From: Bacillus xiamenensis
GTDB lineage: Bacteria; Bacillota; Bacilli; Bacillales; Bacillaceae
Direction of reading: 5' to 3'
DNA: 44,634 nt
NCBI RefSeq assembly: GCF_000300535.1
Contig: NZ_AMSH01000027.1
Coordinates: forward strand, 1-44,634
Made by a program: the position numbers and the translations under genes
Shown: piece by piece, positions 1 through 10,233 of the stretch
How positions within the stretch are numbered: the first letter of the stretch is position 1
Layout of the letters: every line of letters begins with the position of its first letter
The notes under the pieces: generated by a model
Databases searched by the model: none
What the model saw: only the letters and a program-made list of their open reading frames with translations
What the model was told of the DNA's origin: nothing

Positions 1-88
1 ATTGTTCGATCGCTTCTTCAAAAATATCTAACCCGTCATCACCGATCATAATGTTCTTTTTCTTATGTTCTTCTTCCCAAAAACCCAT
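1..88 (-). CDS. Probable immunity protein, N-terminal fragment cut by window edge
   Basis: Only the first 29 codons are in the window, beginning MGFWEEEHKKKNIM and rich in acidic and basic residues. An AAGGAG Shine-Dalgarno lies about ten bases before the ATG at 86-88. The gene starts 15 bases after the stop of the Rhs toxin gene on the same strand. This is where WapA/Rhs toxins carry their cognate immunity gene, so the role is inferred from position. The fragment matches no family I recognise. If the assignment holds, the product would be cytoplasmic and would bind the GIY-YIG toxin domain. Confidence 0.6.
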   Translation of the reverse strand, partial: MGFWEEEHKKKNIMIGDDGLDIFEEAIEQ

Positions 89-103
89 TTGAAAGCACAC
101 TCC

Positions 104-3100
104 TTATTTATATTTTCTTGATTCCGACAAGTAATATTTATACTTTTTGTTCTTTTTGCTAATTGGTCTTATTTTATTTCGAAGCTTTTTCTTTCCACCA
201 TGTTGTAGATACAAACGATGCTCTAACCCCCTTGCTTCAGCATAGGTTAAACCACTTTCTTCTTTTTTAAAGAAAGCATCACCGTGTTTCTTTTTATGTG
301 CAGCTTTTCTTTTCTTAACATTTTTTGTTCTTCCTACATAAACGACCTTTTTACCTTTTCTTAAAGTATATACAGAATGTGCACCTTTTAAAATTCGGCT
401 TGCACCCTTAAATATCTTCCCTGGTCCAAAATTAGATGCTGCTGCTAAAGCTGCGCCTTTCCAGCCCTTGCCCGATTTATAAGCTTTGTATCCATCATAT
501 ACCGCAAATCCTGCATTGACAACTAACCATACCCAATGGCCGTCTGGGTCTACATTCATGACTGGGTTGTTGTTTCCATAGGTATATCCGTTTTGATCTA
601 GTGAATCTCCATCGCTTCCTGGATCTGGGTCAAGTGATAGGAATACGCCGTTTCTTGGTTCATAGTAGCGTGCGATTAAATAGTAAAGTCCTGTTTCTTC
701 GTCGAAGCGGTAACCAGCATAGCGATATGGGTTGCCTTTTACTTCTTCATCTTCTTTTACTTTTGTTGGAACGCCCCATGTATCGTATTCGTACTCAGCG
801 ACGATTTTTCCTGCACTATTTGTGATGGCTATGACATCACCGTGTGCATTGTAGTGATAGAAATATTTTTTCCCGTTTTGCGTGAATGCAAGGAGTTGTC
901 CACTCTCACCGTATGTGTATGTTTTTGTGACTTCGTTGTCTCCATCTGTTTCGTATAAAACATTCAGGCTGTCGCCGTCATAAAAGTAATTGGTGACTTT
1001 TCCATTCACTGTTTTTTGAATTCTATATCCACGCTCATCATATTTGTAAGTGACAAATGGCTTGTCTTCCCCTTTTTTCGTGATGGCTGTAATGTTATCT
1101 TCTGCATCCCATTCATAAAGGAATTGTCCGTCAGACGTTCGGTTGCCATTTTTGTCATAAGTTAAAGTCTCATCATTTACCTTTGTCAGTTGGTTCATGA
1201 TGTTGAATGATGCGTTGATTGTTTTTTTAGTGCCATTTTTTTCAGTCGTGACGGTTTTTCTGTTTCCAAACCCATCATATGTGTACTCAATGACCGTGCC
1301 ATCTGGATGAGTTTCTTTGATCAATTGATCTAATTTTCCATATTCATAACGAATCTTCCCGTTGCTTCCTTGATCAATCGTTATTCTGTTTCCATTTTGA
1401 TCATATTCGTAAGCTTCGTTTAAGATCGTTGTGCCTTGGTTTGTTCCAATATGCAAATCATTAATTAAATTGCGCTCATCATAAGCAAAGCTAGCACCAC
1501 TGCCGTTACCTGTAATAAAGGACTGAACATTTCCATTTTCATCATAATCAAACGAATACGTAGAACTCGAATCCTTCATCTGCGTCATTTGATCAAGCTT
1601 ATTGTAACTGAATTGGTTCGTCCCTTTTTGATTTCCGTGTGTCCACTCAAAGGATTTCAGTTTATCTGAATCGGTTGGATACGTCCAAGTTTGGCTACTG
1701 CCTCGCTCCGTTAACTTTGTCATACGGTTTTGTTGGTCAAACGTTCGATTTTTGGTTGTGTTTTGTTCTTTATTGACTACCGTTGTTTCGTTTCCATTTT
1801 TATCATAGGTAAAGTGATATTTTTCTGTTCCATTATATGACTTTGATTTCACTCTGTCTGTTCCATCATACGTGAGAGAAACTTCATGTCCATTGGCAGA
1901 AATGGTTTTGATTAAGTTGCTATTTGCATCATATTCACTTTTCAACACATTCCCTAATGGATCAATCGTTTTTGTCAATTTACCCATCAGGTCGTATTCA
2001 AATTGATACGTCTGATCTGAATCAGCACGAATAGTTTTCGACCGTTCATTTCCCTCTTTATCGTAGGTTCTCACGATGGATGTCCCGTTAGATAAAGTGA
2101 TTTTCTTCAGCTGATCGGCTTGGTCGTATTCAAATGTTGTTTTTTCGCCTTTCGCATCTGTTTCAGAAAGCTTTTTGCCCGTTTCATCGTAGGTAGATTG
2201 AGATGAGTAACCAAGCTCATCCTCTTCTTTAACAGCATAATTTCCCTTCTCGTCGTAAGTGGTTTTCGTTAACAGGCTACCTTCTACTAGGCGGATATCA
2301 TCAAACCAAGCCGTTCCAGTCGCGCTTTTTTGGAAAACGATCTGAACGTCGACTTTTTTCAACGGTTTTGTTTTTGGTATGACAACCGCCGCTCGGTTCC
2401 ACTCTTGTGTACCAGTTGGGAATTTCGCATTAAACGTTCCTGTTGTGCCATCTGTATACGTAACGGACGCTTGAAGTGAGTAATCATTTTCATTTGATAC
2501 TTTGACATTTTCAGCCTTAGACATCCCAGTCAGTGTGACATACACAGGTTGATCATTCGTACTTTGCTCAATTGGGACAGATTGTTTATAGATGACATTC
2601 GCTTGAGATGAAGAAGTTCTAGTCATTTTTAACGAAACGTCATCGTTAAAGCCTTCTTCATTATCTAATGAACCACCTGTTCCACTCCAACCTGTTGTTT
2701 TATCCGTAAAGGAATTATTTTTGACTGGATTATAACTTGAAGAAACTTCGCCTTTTTCCAGTTGAATCTCATCGAACCAGGCTTTTCCTTTTCCAGCTTT
2801 ATCTCGATGATCCACTTCCATATAGATCACAGCTTTACCTGCATGAGATGGCGTCGTAAACGTGACTTGACGCTTTGTCCAATCATTTTTGCCTGATAAT
2901 GTGCTGTAGCCGTTACTGATCCATTGAATTCGCTTGTTGTTTGTATCTCTTAAATCGATGTTAAAAAATGCTCTCGCTTTCGTTAGCTCAGTCTTTATTT
3001 TTCCACTAAGTGTATACGTTGTATTTGGCTCTAGTGTCACTTCTTGAGTAGCCGAAGAATAGCCAAGTTCAGTTCCTTCAGTTGTCGATTGTGAACTGAT

Positions 3101-6100
3101 CTCTAATACTTTACTACCAGACAAAGCACCACTTTTTCCAGCTGTTTGCGCTAACTTCCCATCATCCTTAGATGCTGTAAGCTTCCAGCCAGTTAACGTA
3201 TCTTCAAAGCTACCATTTTTTAATATACTCGCAGCTGCAGCAAGTTCTTTACTCGTTTGTACCAAATTCCCGTAAGAATCATAAATACTTGCTGAAGACA
3301 TATTTCCACTTTGATCCGTTTCAGATACAGCATCTAACCCATCGTAGGCGATATCTGTGATATCTCCTTCTGTATCTTTCACTTTAGTGACGTCATTGTT
3401 TTTGTTATATTCGTAGGTTTCTGTGCCGTAAGCATCCTTTGCCTGAATGACGTTGCCATTTTTGTCATACGAATAGCTTTCTGTAGCTTTTCCTTTTTCT
3501 ACATCATTGGGGTCAGTTTCTTCTACGATTTGGTTGCCTTCATATTTCGTTTTAGTGGTGATTTTAAGCCCTTCCGCATCATCTACTACTTGAATTGGAT
3601 TAGCTGCTTCGTTGTACGTATACTGTATTTTTCGGCCGTTTGGCTGCGTTAGCATGAGTGTCTTTTTAGACATATCATATGCATACTCAAAGGTTTCTTT
3701 TTTGGCATTGATTGCTTTGACTAAACGGTGATTTTCATATTGGTATTCTGTAAAAACAGGCTGATCTTCTGTGCTGTTTTGAGAGAATTGTTTAATCAAT
3801 TTGCCTTCTTTGTCGTATTCATACGAGATGCTCGTTCCATCTGAGTCAATGACTTTCACTAGTAGACCTGCATCGTACTCATATGAAAGCTTTTTCCCTT
3901 TTGGTCCTTGAACCGAGATGATATGACCATCTGCATCATATTCGATTGTTATTTTTCGTCCAGATGCATCTTCTATTGATGTGAGCTGATTGTTTTCGTT
4001 ATATTCGTATGTCGTTGTATTTTTATGTCCATCTACAATCTTGGTGATCTTCCCACCATTTTTACTAAAGTGCGCAAAGGTTTGATCCTTCGTTTTTAAC
4101 ATGTATTCATCTTTTGATTCCGTTAATTCAAGGAAAATACCTGTTGGTGGTTGATACGTACCATCTGCTTTTTTTGTAAAAACATGAGTTGTGGCGTCCT
4201 CATCAAGATAGATGGCACCTTCTTTTGTTGGCGTGATGCTTGTTTCTACATCTGCGTACCACCCTTGACCAAACAGATGGTCAGCTGCATCTAAACTGTT
4301 GTACGTTCTGCCAATTCCTAGTCCCGGTCCTCTTCCATCAATCGACATTTCTTCTTCACTGACAATCATATTACCAGTTGCACCATTGAGCTGGCCGTCT
4401 GGTATATCAATAATCGACCAATAATCCTCTGTTCCAAGGAATTCTACACCTTCATGGAATGTCGGGTTAAAGGCTGGTGTCGGAATGGTTTCTCCATTTG
4501 CATCGTAGGCGGAAAGAGTAAAGGAGTAGTTCTTGCGTCCTTTGTAATTTCCATTCGCATTTTCATATACGGGTGAAGGATCTAGTGCTAGTTCCCCTCC
4601 CTTACCATCAGTATGGAGTACATATTTTCCATTTTTAATTTCATCAGGAGTTGGCCAGATGTTCTTGTTTTGTGTCGTCCAATGATCGACATCACCCACA
4701 TCAAATGATTGATATGCCTTACCATTATAGATATTGATTTTATACCCTTTTGCATTTTTCACTTTGTCCCAATGTAAATTGATGTAACCCGTTTGGCTCT
4801 CTTTTGTATTGGTATAAGCATATCCAGATAAAGCTTTCGGTCTAGATAGATCAGGTAAAGTTGGTCCAGCTGGCGGCGAAGCAATGGCTTCTCCATCTTT
4901 ATTGTAGGCAATCACTCTGAAGGAATAATGTTTTTGAGACGCATCTCCTCCAGCATTTTTATAAGTCGCACCAGGATGAATTGGAAGCTCTGCACCTTTT
5001 CCATCTTGCAGGTGCAATGCATATTTACCTGCTTTAATCTCAGCAGCTGTCGGCCAGACTTTTTTCCCTTTTGTTGACCAAGATGTTTGATTTCCGAGAT
5101 CCAATGTCTCATAGCTTTTTCCGTTAAACATTTGAATTTTATATCCGGTTGCACCAGAAACTGGATTCCAAGAGAGATCAAAGTAACCTGTTGCGTTATT
5201 ATTATTGAAACCTTTTGTACTAGGTGCTTTTGCTCTAGCCACATTCGGCACAACAGGTTTTACTTTTGCCGACATAGCACCTTCACCTTGGTCAAATATC
5301 GCACTTACAGCTACCCAATAATTTTTACTTGTCGCATAATTGCCGCCTGAGTTTTTATAAACTGGAGAAGGATCAACTGCTAATTAAGTCCCACCTTTTC
5401 CATCTAAATGGAGTTTATATTTTTTTGCGGCAATCTCGCTCGCTGTCGGCCATATATTCTTTCCTTTTGTACTCCATGACGCCACATTCCCAACTGAAAT
5501 GGCTTCATACTCTTTTCCGTTATATATCCACACTTTGTAGCCTTTTGCGCCAGACACCTTTTTCCAACTTAAATTTAAGTAACCTGTACCATTTCCATTA
5601 CTAAAACCTTTTACAGTTGGGGCATTTGCTTGTGGAATTGTATACGTTACTTCAATGACTGGTTTATTGGTAGAGTTTGTTGATGAAATTATTTTTTTCC
5701 AATGGTCTTGTCCATTTCCATTTGCATGTAATTTAAATCCATAGTTAGCTGTTCCGCTATTCCAAGCTTTAATGGTCGATGTCACATCATAGGTGGCCCA
5801 TTGTCCTTTATATACGTTGGCTTTACCGATGTTTTTGGAACTTGGTTTATTGTTCCATGTTAGTTTTGTATGATCATAGTTTGCATTCACTGTATCCAGC
5901 CAAAGACCCGTTGCCTTCGTTCCGTAATATGAATGAGCAACATACGCTTTGAGCGTCGCTTTTGTTACATTCATATTTTGAATCGGTTTAAATGAATTAA
6001 ACTTCATGAATGCGTAGTTTGTACCAGTTGTTTTGTCATAATAACCGGTTTTCAGTACATAACTTTTTAGATTAGCATCCCATTTTTGCGTAGAAGTTGA

Positions 6101-7087
6101 ATAGTTTGTTGTTGGGTATGCACTCATAATGAATGTGTCTGATGAAACAGATAAAGAAGTCGATGGATCGATAGACACAGGATAAACTCGTTCAGGGTCC
6201 TTGAGCCATTTCTCATCAGCAGTTACACGAAGTAAATAGCCATCATCTTCTTTTTGCAATTCAAAGCTCACATCTTCTGATCGAGCCACTTCGCCTGACT
6301 TTTCATCTAGATTTGAATCGGTCATAAACGGTTTTGGAACTTGAAAAATGGTCTGTTTTTTCTGATCAAAAAATCTAATAGAACCATCTTCCTCAATTTC
6401 TCCAGTTAGATCTGTCTTTATTTTAAATGTAAAAGAATTGTAGCCATCATATCGTTTGAGTACAATATCTTCTTTGATATTTTCATTAAAAGTAAATGAT
6501 CGTAAATCAATATGTGGAAATACCTCTTCGTATGTAAGTTCGTTGGTGTTCTCTGTAAATTGTGCAGAGGGATCTTTGGAACGAATTTCTGATTTGTTTG
6601 TTCCTGAAGCTTTTAAAATTGAAAATTCAATTTGATGCTTCTTATGTTCGAATGTAGCATAGAGCCCTTGCTTCATTTGTTTTTGAAAGGTTGAATCCAA
6701 CCTTGCATTTTCCGTTTCTATTTCTTTTTTCGAAGTTGACTTTAACTCTGGAGAGATGTCCTCCCACTCAGCACCTGGTGACTCTTTTATATGAATTGGG
6801 TCAGGATATACTTCTTGCGTAAATACCCCCTCTCCTTCATAGAAAAGTTTGCTATTTTCTGTTCTTTCCGAAAGAACTTCTCCGTCTTTTCCAATTTCAG
6901 CTTCATCAATCCCTGCCATTTCAAGGGTCTTTGAATCGTCTGTTTCTTGCATGCTGTTAGGACTTGATTTTGTATTTTCTACATGTTCTTCTGCAAAAAT
7001 GTCAGAAGGTAGCATTGATATAAGCATCACAAAGGCTAGAAGCGCTGCAATATTTCTTTTCCAATTTACTTTTCTTTTTAGATTCAT
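104..7087 (-). pseudogene. wapA: wapA-like Rhs/YD-repeat cell-wall toxin with GIY-YIG nuclease tip, interrupted by one in-frame stop
   Basis: The reading frame spans 2327 codons, close to the roughly 2330 residues of B. subtilis WapA, and a single TAA at 5384-5386 (codon 568) interrupts it. The frame is unchanged on both sides. Start: ATG at 7087 with AAGGAG seven bases upstream; the open frame further upstream carries the promoter. Order of parts: signal peptide (residues 1 to about 32, hydrophobic core ALLAFVMLISML); a DNRLRE-like domain around residues 300-450; several fibronectin-like repeats; two carbohydrate-binding-like modules (starting NGSFEDTLTGW and NNSFTDKTTGW); many YD repeats; the Rhs core end (GLYYLIARYYEPRNG); then a variable C-terminus. 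The last 89 residues carry GIY-YIG hallmarks: VYTL, YVGRT, a following Arg and His, Glu in GLEHRL, and Asn in LRNKI. WapA tips are delivered into neighbouring cells as nucleases. Alternatives to a true pseudogene are a sequencing error or two separately translated halves. Confidence 0.85.
5384..5386 (-). other. Premature TAA codon inside wapA
   Basis: The minus-strand reading is GGA AAA GGT GGG ACT TAA TTA GCA. Sister repeats at the same place read DGKGGELALDPSP and DGKGAELPIHPGA, and here the frame reads GKGGT-stop-LAVDPSP. The stop therefore falls inside an intact repeat, close to the position of the conserved Glu (GAA to TAA would be one change). No frame change is needed on either side. 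It ends the N-terminal piece at 567 residues, before any YD repeat. The next in-frame ATG is at 5275, without a convincing Shine-Dalgarno. Confidence 0.9.
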
Positions 7088-7165
7088 ATCGGTCTCCTTA
7101 TCATATATTTGTAACATTTGTAACAATATGTCATATATCATAATATATTCAAAATCATGTTTCAA
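7088..7165 (-). promoter_or_regulatory. wapA promoter (sigma-A type) and direct repeat
   Basis: Minus strand shows TTGAAA (7160-7165), a 17-base spacer and TATGAT (7137-7142). Downstream of the -10, in the early leader, TGTTACAAA is followed directly by TGTTACAAA or a close copy (about 7107-7125). The nine-base period differs from the eleven-base period of WalR boxes, although WalR and DegU are known to control wapA in B. subtilis. A repressor site is plausible but unproven. The promoter lies inside the N-terminal extension of the open frame, which supports the start at 7087. Confidence 0.7.
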
Positions 7166-7243
7166 TATTTTTCTAGAAATATACCATTCTTTCAAACTAA
7201 CCCAAGTATCATCTTTTTATCAATATATACCCAAATTCACTCA

Positions 7244-7270
7244 TAAAAAAAGCACCCTAAACGGATGCTT
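7244..7270 (-). terminator. Intrinsic terminator at the end of the beta-lactamase relic
   Basis: On the minus strand AAGCATCC pairs with GGGTGCTT across a five-base loop and is followed by seven T. The hairpin overlaps the TAG stop of the beta-lactamase frame at 7257. Confidence 0.8.
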
Positions 7271-8061
7271 CTACCAAATTCAAAATACGATAGGTGATTT
7301 CTTTTGCTTCTAGTCCGGTGCCTTCTATATTTGTGGCGAAGATGTAGGTTTTGTTTTCCTTTTTGATGAAGCCTGCGTACCAGCCGATTCCTGATCCGGA
7401 GCCTGTTTTTCCGTATAGCGTGGCGTGTTTCTCTTCTTCTTGTATCATCATTCGTTTGACGGTTCTCATAACCAATAGGTCAAATGGGAGACTTTCTTCA
7501 TATAGCTGTTTAAGGAAATGGACTTGTTCTACTGGAGAAATGCGCAACGTACTGCTTAGCCAAAATTGATCGATTCCGCCAGATATGTCTTGATTCCCAT
7601 AATGAATGGCGTTTATCCAATGGCTCATGCGTTCTTCCCCGATGTCACGCGCCATGGCTTGATAATACCAGACGACTGAATCTCTCATGCAGAGACCAGT
7701 GTATGGTCCTTATTCCAGTTATCACTCTCTCTTTTTACTCCGTCCCAATATTTGAAATCGTATTCATCTTTAACTGCGCCAGTTTGAAGTTCGATTAAGG
7801 CATTTGCTATTTTAAACGTTGATTGTGGTGCAAAGCGCTGTTTCGCTCTTTTTTTGTTATAGTTATACACCCAAGGTAATTTTTCTTTTACTTCTTGAAT
7901 CAAAATGTGCCTTCCCGCTCTTTCATGAATTCATCGACGGACTATTTTGGAGATGTTCCTTCACTTGATGCAGGCTTGCTCATACAAAGTGCTGCAAGCA
8001 TCACGCCAGCAATCAGCCATTTCATCTTCTTTTTTTGCAAACAATCACTCTCTTTGCTCAT
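7257..8061 (-). pseudogene. Class D beta-lactamase (BPU-1/OXA-like), degenerate with three lesions
   Basis: Joining the frames gives a serine beta-lactamase with class D motifs in order: STFK (catalytic Ser and Lys), SVV, YGN and KTGSGSG. These enzymes hydrolyse penicillins outside the membrane; B. pumilus is known to carry a chromosomal one, BPU-1. The N-terminus from ATG 8025 (MKWLIAGVMLAALCMS) is a signal peptide or lipobox-like segment. An in-frame ATG at 8061 would add twelve residues; neither start has a good Shine-Dalgarno. Lesions: (1) TAG at 7942-7944; (2) one base missing near 7902-7906, shifting GTF into the VIQEVKEK frame; (3) one base missing near 7686-7691, between HTLVSA and MRDSVVWYYQ. 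The catalytic Ser and the KTG triad are thus on separate frames, so an active enzyme is very unlikely. Confidence 0.9.
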
Positions 8062-8126
8062 GATTGCAATCGATTCTAGCATGCTGACTGATCAGAAATA
8101 AGAGCCGCTCGTCCTCTTTTTCAATC

Positions 8127-8152
8127 AAAAAAGCCGGTTTTATCCGGCTTTC
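8127..8152 (-). terminator. Intrinsic terminator of the ydbM-like gene
   Basis: AAAGCCGGATAAAACCGGCTTTTTT on the minus strand is a seven- to eight-base stem with a short loop and a T run, 15 bases past the stop of the flavoprotein gene. An opposite T-rich flank suggests weak activity on the plus strand. Confidence 0.85.
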
Positions 8153-8166
8153 TGTTTATTGTACGT

Positions 8167-9324
8167 TCATTTTTTCTCTTCAATCGCTTGCTTTGCAATT
8201 TTTGAAATCGTCATATCGTCCATTGGGGGGTTATGAAGGCCAGCACGAATGTCTCGATAGTAACGTTGAAGCGGGCAGCTAAGGCTTAAGCTTTTTGCAC
8301 CGACTAAACGCATGGCTTTATCGACCACTTGCAGACTATGATTGACGACTGTATGCTTCACAGCACCGAATTCATTGATTAACAGCTCTCTTTTCTCTGG
8401 CTGCTCATACAATGTTGTCGTTGAATAGATGACATGGCGTGCTTGCTTTAGTAGTAAATCAATTTCGCCAATCAGTGTTTGGACATTTGGCAGTTCGCTA
8501 ATCGTTCCGCTAATACTGTTCGGTGAATGGGTGATGGCATACTGAACAGCATAGTCTCTTGCCGCTTGCGCAATCCCTAAATAACAGGAAGGGATATGTG
8601 CGATCCAAGGATTCAGCGTACCGCCCCGAGGTCCTTTTTGCACTTCAACCAACATGTCATCTGGGACTTCCACTTGATCTAGAATTAAATCATGGCTCTC
8701 TGTTCCTCTCATGCCAACAACATCCCACGTTTCTTCTATAGAAACACCTTTTGTATCACGGTGAATTAAGAAGAAGCCCATCGCTTCTTTTTCTTCGATC
8801 CATACACCGACGAGAAAGTATGTGAGTGCTGGTGACATCGTTGTGAATATTTTCCGGCCATTGATCACCCAATGATCTCCTGATTTCGTTGCAGTTGTTC
8901 CAGGTTTGCCTCCTCTTGTTGGACTCCCTGTCTGCGCCTCACTGACGGCCCGGTTCACAAGAGCCCCATTCTTGATTTCTTCAGCAAAAAATTGCAGCTG
9001 CTTCTCATTCCATAGTTTCTTTTCATAAATTTCACCAACAACTCCTTGATGCCAGCCGATCGATAAGGCAGTTGCTCCATCCATACTTCCTAGCGTTTCT
9101 TGAAAAAGGACCATATCCTTTACAGATTGACCCCCGCCCCCGTACTCAACAGGCAGAGACAACGTTGTATAGCCCAGTTCTACTAATGATTCGATATTTT
9201 GTTTAGGAAAATAGGCACCCTCATCATGTTCTTTTGCAGATTGTTCGATCGTCTCACGAAGGGATTCTAGTTGATTTAGCCAATTTTTTTGAAAATCTGT
9301 ATCGACAAATAATGCTTTAGACAA
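8167..9324 (-). CDS. ydbM: Acyl-CoA dehydrogenase-fold flavoprotein, YdbM-like, possible sulfur-compound monooxygenase
   Basis: The 385-residue protein has the acyl-CoA dehydrogenase fold: helical N-domain (LPVEYGGGGQS), middle beta domain (VSEAQTGSPTRG, WVINGRKIFTT, TESHDLILDQVEVP) and a helical C-domain. Instead of the usual catalytic Glu loop, the end reads RDIRAGLHNPPMDD. This resembles the Arg-Asp...His pattern of DszC/SfnB-type flavin monooxygenases that release sulfur from organic compounds, so that activity is more likely than fatty-acid oxidation; this is inference. The start is TTG at 9324 with GAGGAG eleven bases upstream. It is divergent from an amino-acid ABC transporter. B. subtilis ydbM belongs to the CymR sulfur regulon, and CymR-like motifs lie in the shared intergenic region. 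No other oxygenase subunit or flavin reductase is adjacent. Confidence 0.75.
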   Translation of the reverse strand: MSKALFVDTDFQKNWLNQLESLRETIEQSAKEHDEGAYFPKQNIESLVELGYTTLSLPVEYGGGGQSVKDMVLFQETLGSMDGATALSIGWHQGVVGEIYEKKLWNEKQLQFFAEEIKNGALVNRAVSEAQTGSPTRGGKPGTTATKSGDHWVINGRKIFTTMSPALTYFLVGVWIEEKEAMGFFLIHRDTKGVSIEETWDVVGMRGTESHDLILDQVEVPDDMLVEVQKGPRGGTLNPWIAHIPSCYLGIAQAARDYAVQYAITHSPNSISGTISELPNVQTLIGEIDLLLKQARHVIYSTTTLYEQPEKRELLINEFGAVKHTVVNHSLQVVDKAMRLVGAKSLSLSCPLQRYYRDIRAGLHNPPMDDMTISKIAKQAIEEKK

Positions 9325-9375
9325 AACATATCCAGCTCCTCTGTTTCTCGCAATCTATCTTATCCGATTTATCCA

Positions 9376-9415
9376 ATAGGTATTATTAAAACACACTTTA
9401 CTTATAGGATTTAAT
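9376..9415. promoter_or_regulatory. Candidate CymR-type operator pair between ydbM and the ABC operon
   Basis: Two similar words occur on the plus strand, ATAGGTATTATT (9376-9387) and ATAGGATTTAAT (9404-9415). The leader of the yrrT operon carries ATAGGAATAAAT (minus strand, 26934-26945). Both ydbM and the yrrT operon are CymR targets in B. subtilis, so a shared word here fits control by cysteine availability. No promoter elements could be placed with certainty in this 144-base gap. Confidence 0.45.
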
Positions 9416-9468
9416 GTGTTAAATTTTATCAATATTAAGTACATATGTCAAAGGAACGTGATGCTTTT

Positions 9469-10233
9469 ATGATTTCTGCTACTAATCTACATAAATCCTA
9501 TGGGTCAACTCATGTGTTAAAAGGAATTAATTTCACCGTACAAGAAGGTGAAGTGGTCGCCATTATTGGACCGAGCGGATCAGGAAAAACAACACTTCTT
9601 CGCAGTTTAAACAGCCTTGATATCCCAGACAAAGGAACGCTGACAGTTGGAGAAGCCACGATTCAATTTGAACAATATCGAAAAAAAGATCTTCTAAAAC
9701 TCAGACAGCAATCGTCTATGGTATTCCAGCATTATCACTTGTTTCAAAATAAACGAGCACTTGAAAACATCACAGAAGGATTGATTGTGTCTCAAAACAT
9801 GTCTAAAAAAGAGGCAGAAAAAATCGGAGAGCAATTGTTAACGCGAATTGGGCTACTTCATAAAAAAGAAGCATTTCCAAGCGAATTATCCGGCGGTCAA
9901 CAGCAGCGAATCGGAATTGCGCGTGCTCTTGCCATGAATCCTGCGGTGCTTTTATTTGATGAGCCGACGTCCGCGCTGGACCCAGAGATGGTCGGAGAAA
10001 TCCTTGAAATGATGAAAGATATTGCGAGCCAAGGAATGACGATGGTCATTGTGACGCATGAAATTTCGTTTGCAAAGGATGTAGCGGATACAGTGATCTT
10101 TATGGCAGATGGGGAAATCGTTGAAAAAGGCTCACCAGAAGACGTCTTGATGAAGCCTCAGCATGAACGGACGAAACAATTTTTATCAAGAATTCATCGC
10201 GGGATGTGGCAAGGAACGGAGGAAGACAGATGA
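9469..10233 (+). CDS. Polar amino-acid ABC transporter, ATP-binding protein (cystine-type)
   Basis: The 254-residue ATPase drives uptake by the three genes that follow. Walker A is GPSGSGKTT, the signature is LSGGQQQR, Walker B is [12 protein letters not shown], and the switch His is in VIVTHE. The start at 9469 aligns with GlnQ in this same window ([12 protein letters not shown] against [12 protein letters not shown]). AAGGA lies 13 bases before it, which is long; an earlier in-frame ATG at 9445 has no Shine-Dalgarno. It overlaps the next gene by four bases (ATGA), so translation is probably coupled. The family cannot be told from sequence alone. The divergent YdbM-like gene and the CymR-like words favour cystine or another sulfur amino acid, as for TcyC or YxeO. 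Confidence 0.85.
   Translation: MISATNLHKSYGSTHVLKGINFTVQEGEVVAIIGPSGSGKTTLLRSLNSLDIPDKGTLTVGEATIQFEQYRKKDLLKLRQQSSMVFQHYHLFQNKRALENITEGLIVSQNMSKKEAEKIGEQLLTRIGLLHKKEAFPSELSGGQQQRIGIARALAMNPAVLLFDEPTSALDPEMVGEILEMMKDIASQGMTMVIVTHEISFAKDVADTVIFMADGEIVEKGSPEDVLMKPQHERTKQFLSRIHRGMWQGTEEDR

Noticed and set aside
4912-5253. 113-codon minus-strand ORF in wapA
   Set aside because: It is an alternate frame of the fibronectin-like repeats, without start signal or family.
104-5275. The C-terminal wapA piece as an independent gene starting at 5275
   Set aside because: No good ribosome site or signal peptide; the frame is continuous with the upstream piece apart from one stop.
1-7087. CRISPR-like or satellite repeats in wapA
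   Set aside because: The repetition is at protein level (YD and fibronectin-like repeats), with diverged DNA and no spacer pattern.
7088-7195. 36-codon N-terminal extension of WapA
   Set aside because: It contains the TTGAAA-17-TATGAT promoter, and the signal peptide begins at the ATG at 7087 with AAGGAG.
7895-8101. Plus-strand ORF of 68 codons across the beta-lactamase N-terminus
   Set aside because: It is the complement of the degenerate beta-lactamase signal region, with no ribosome site and no recognisable protein.
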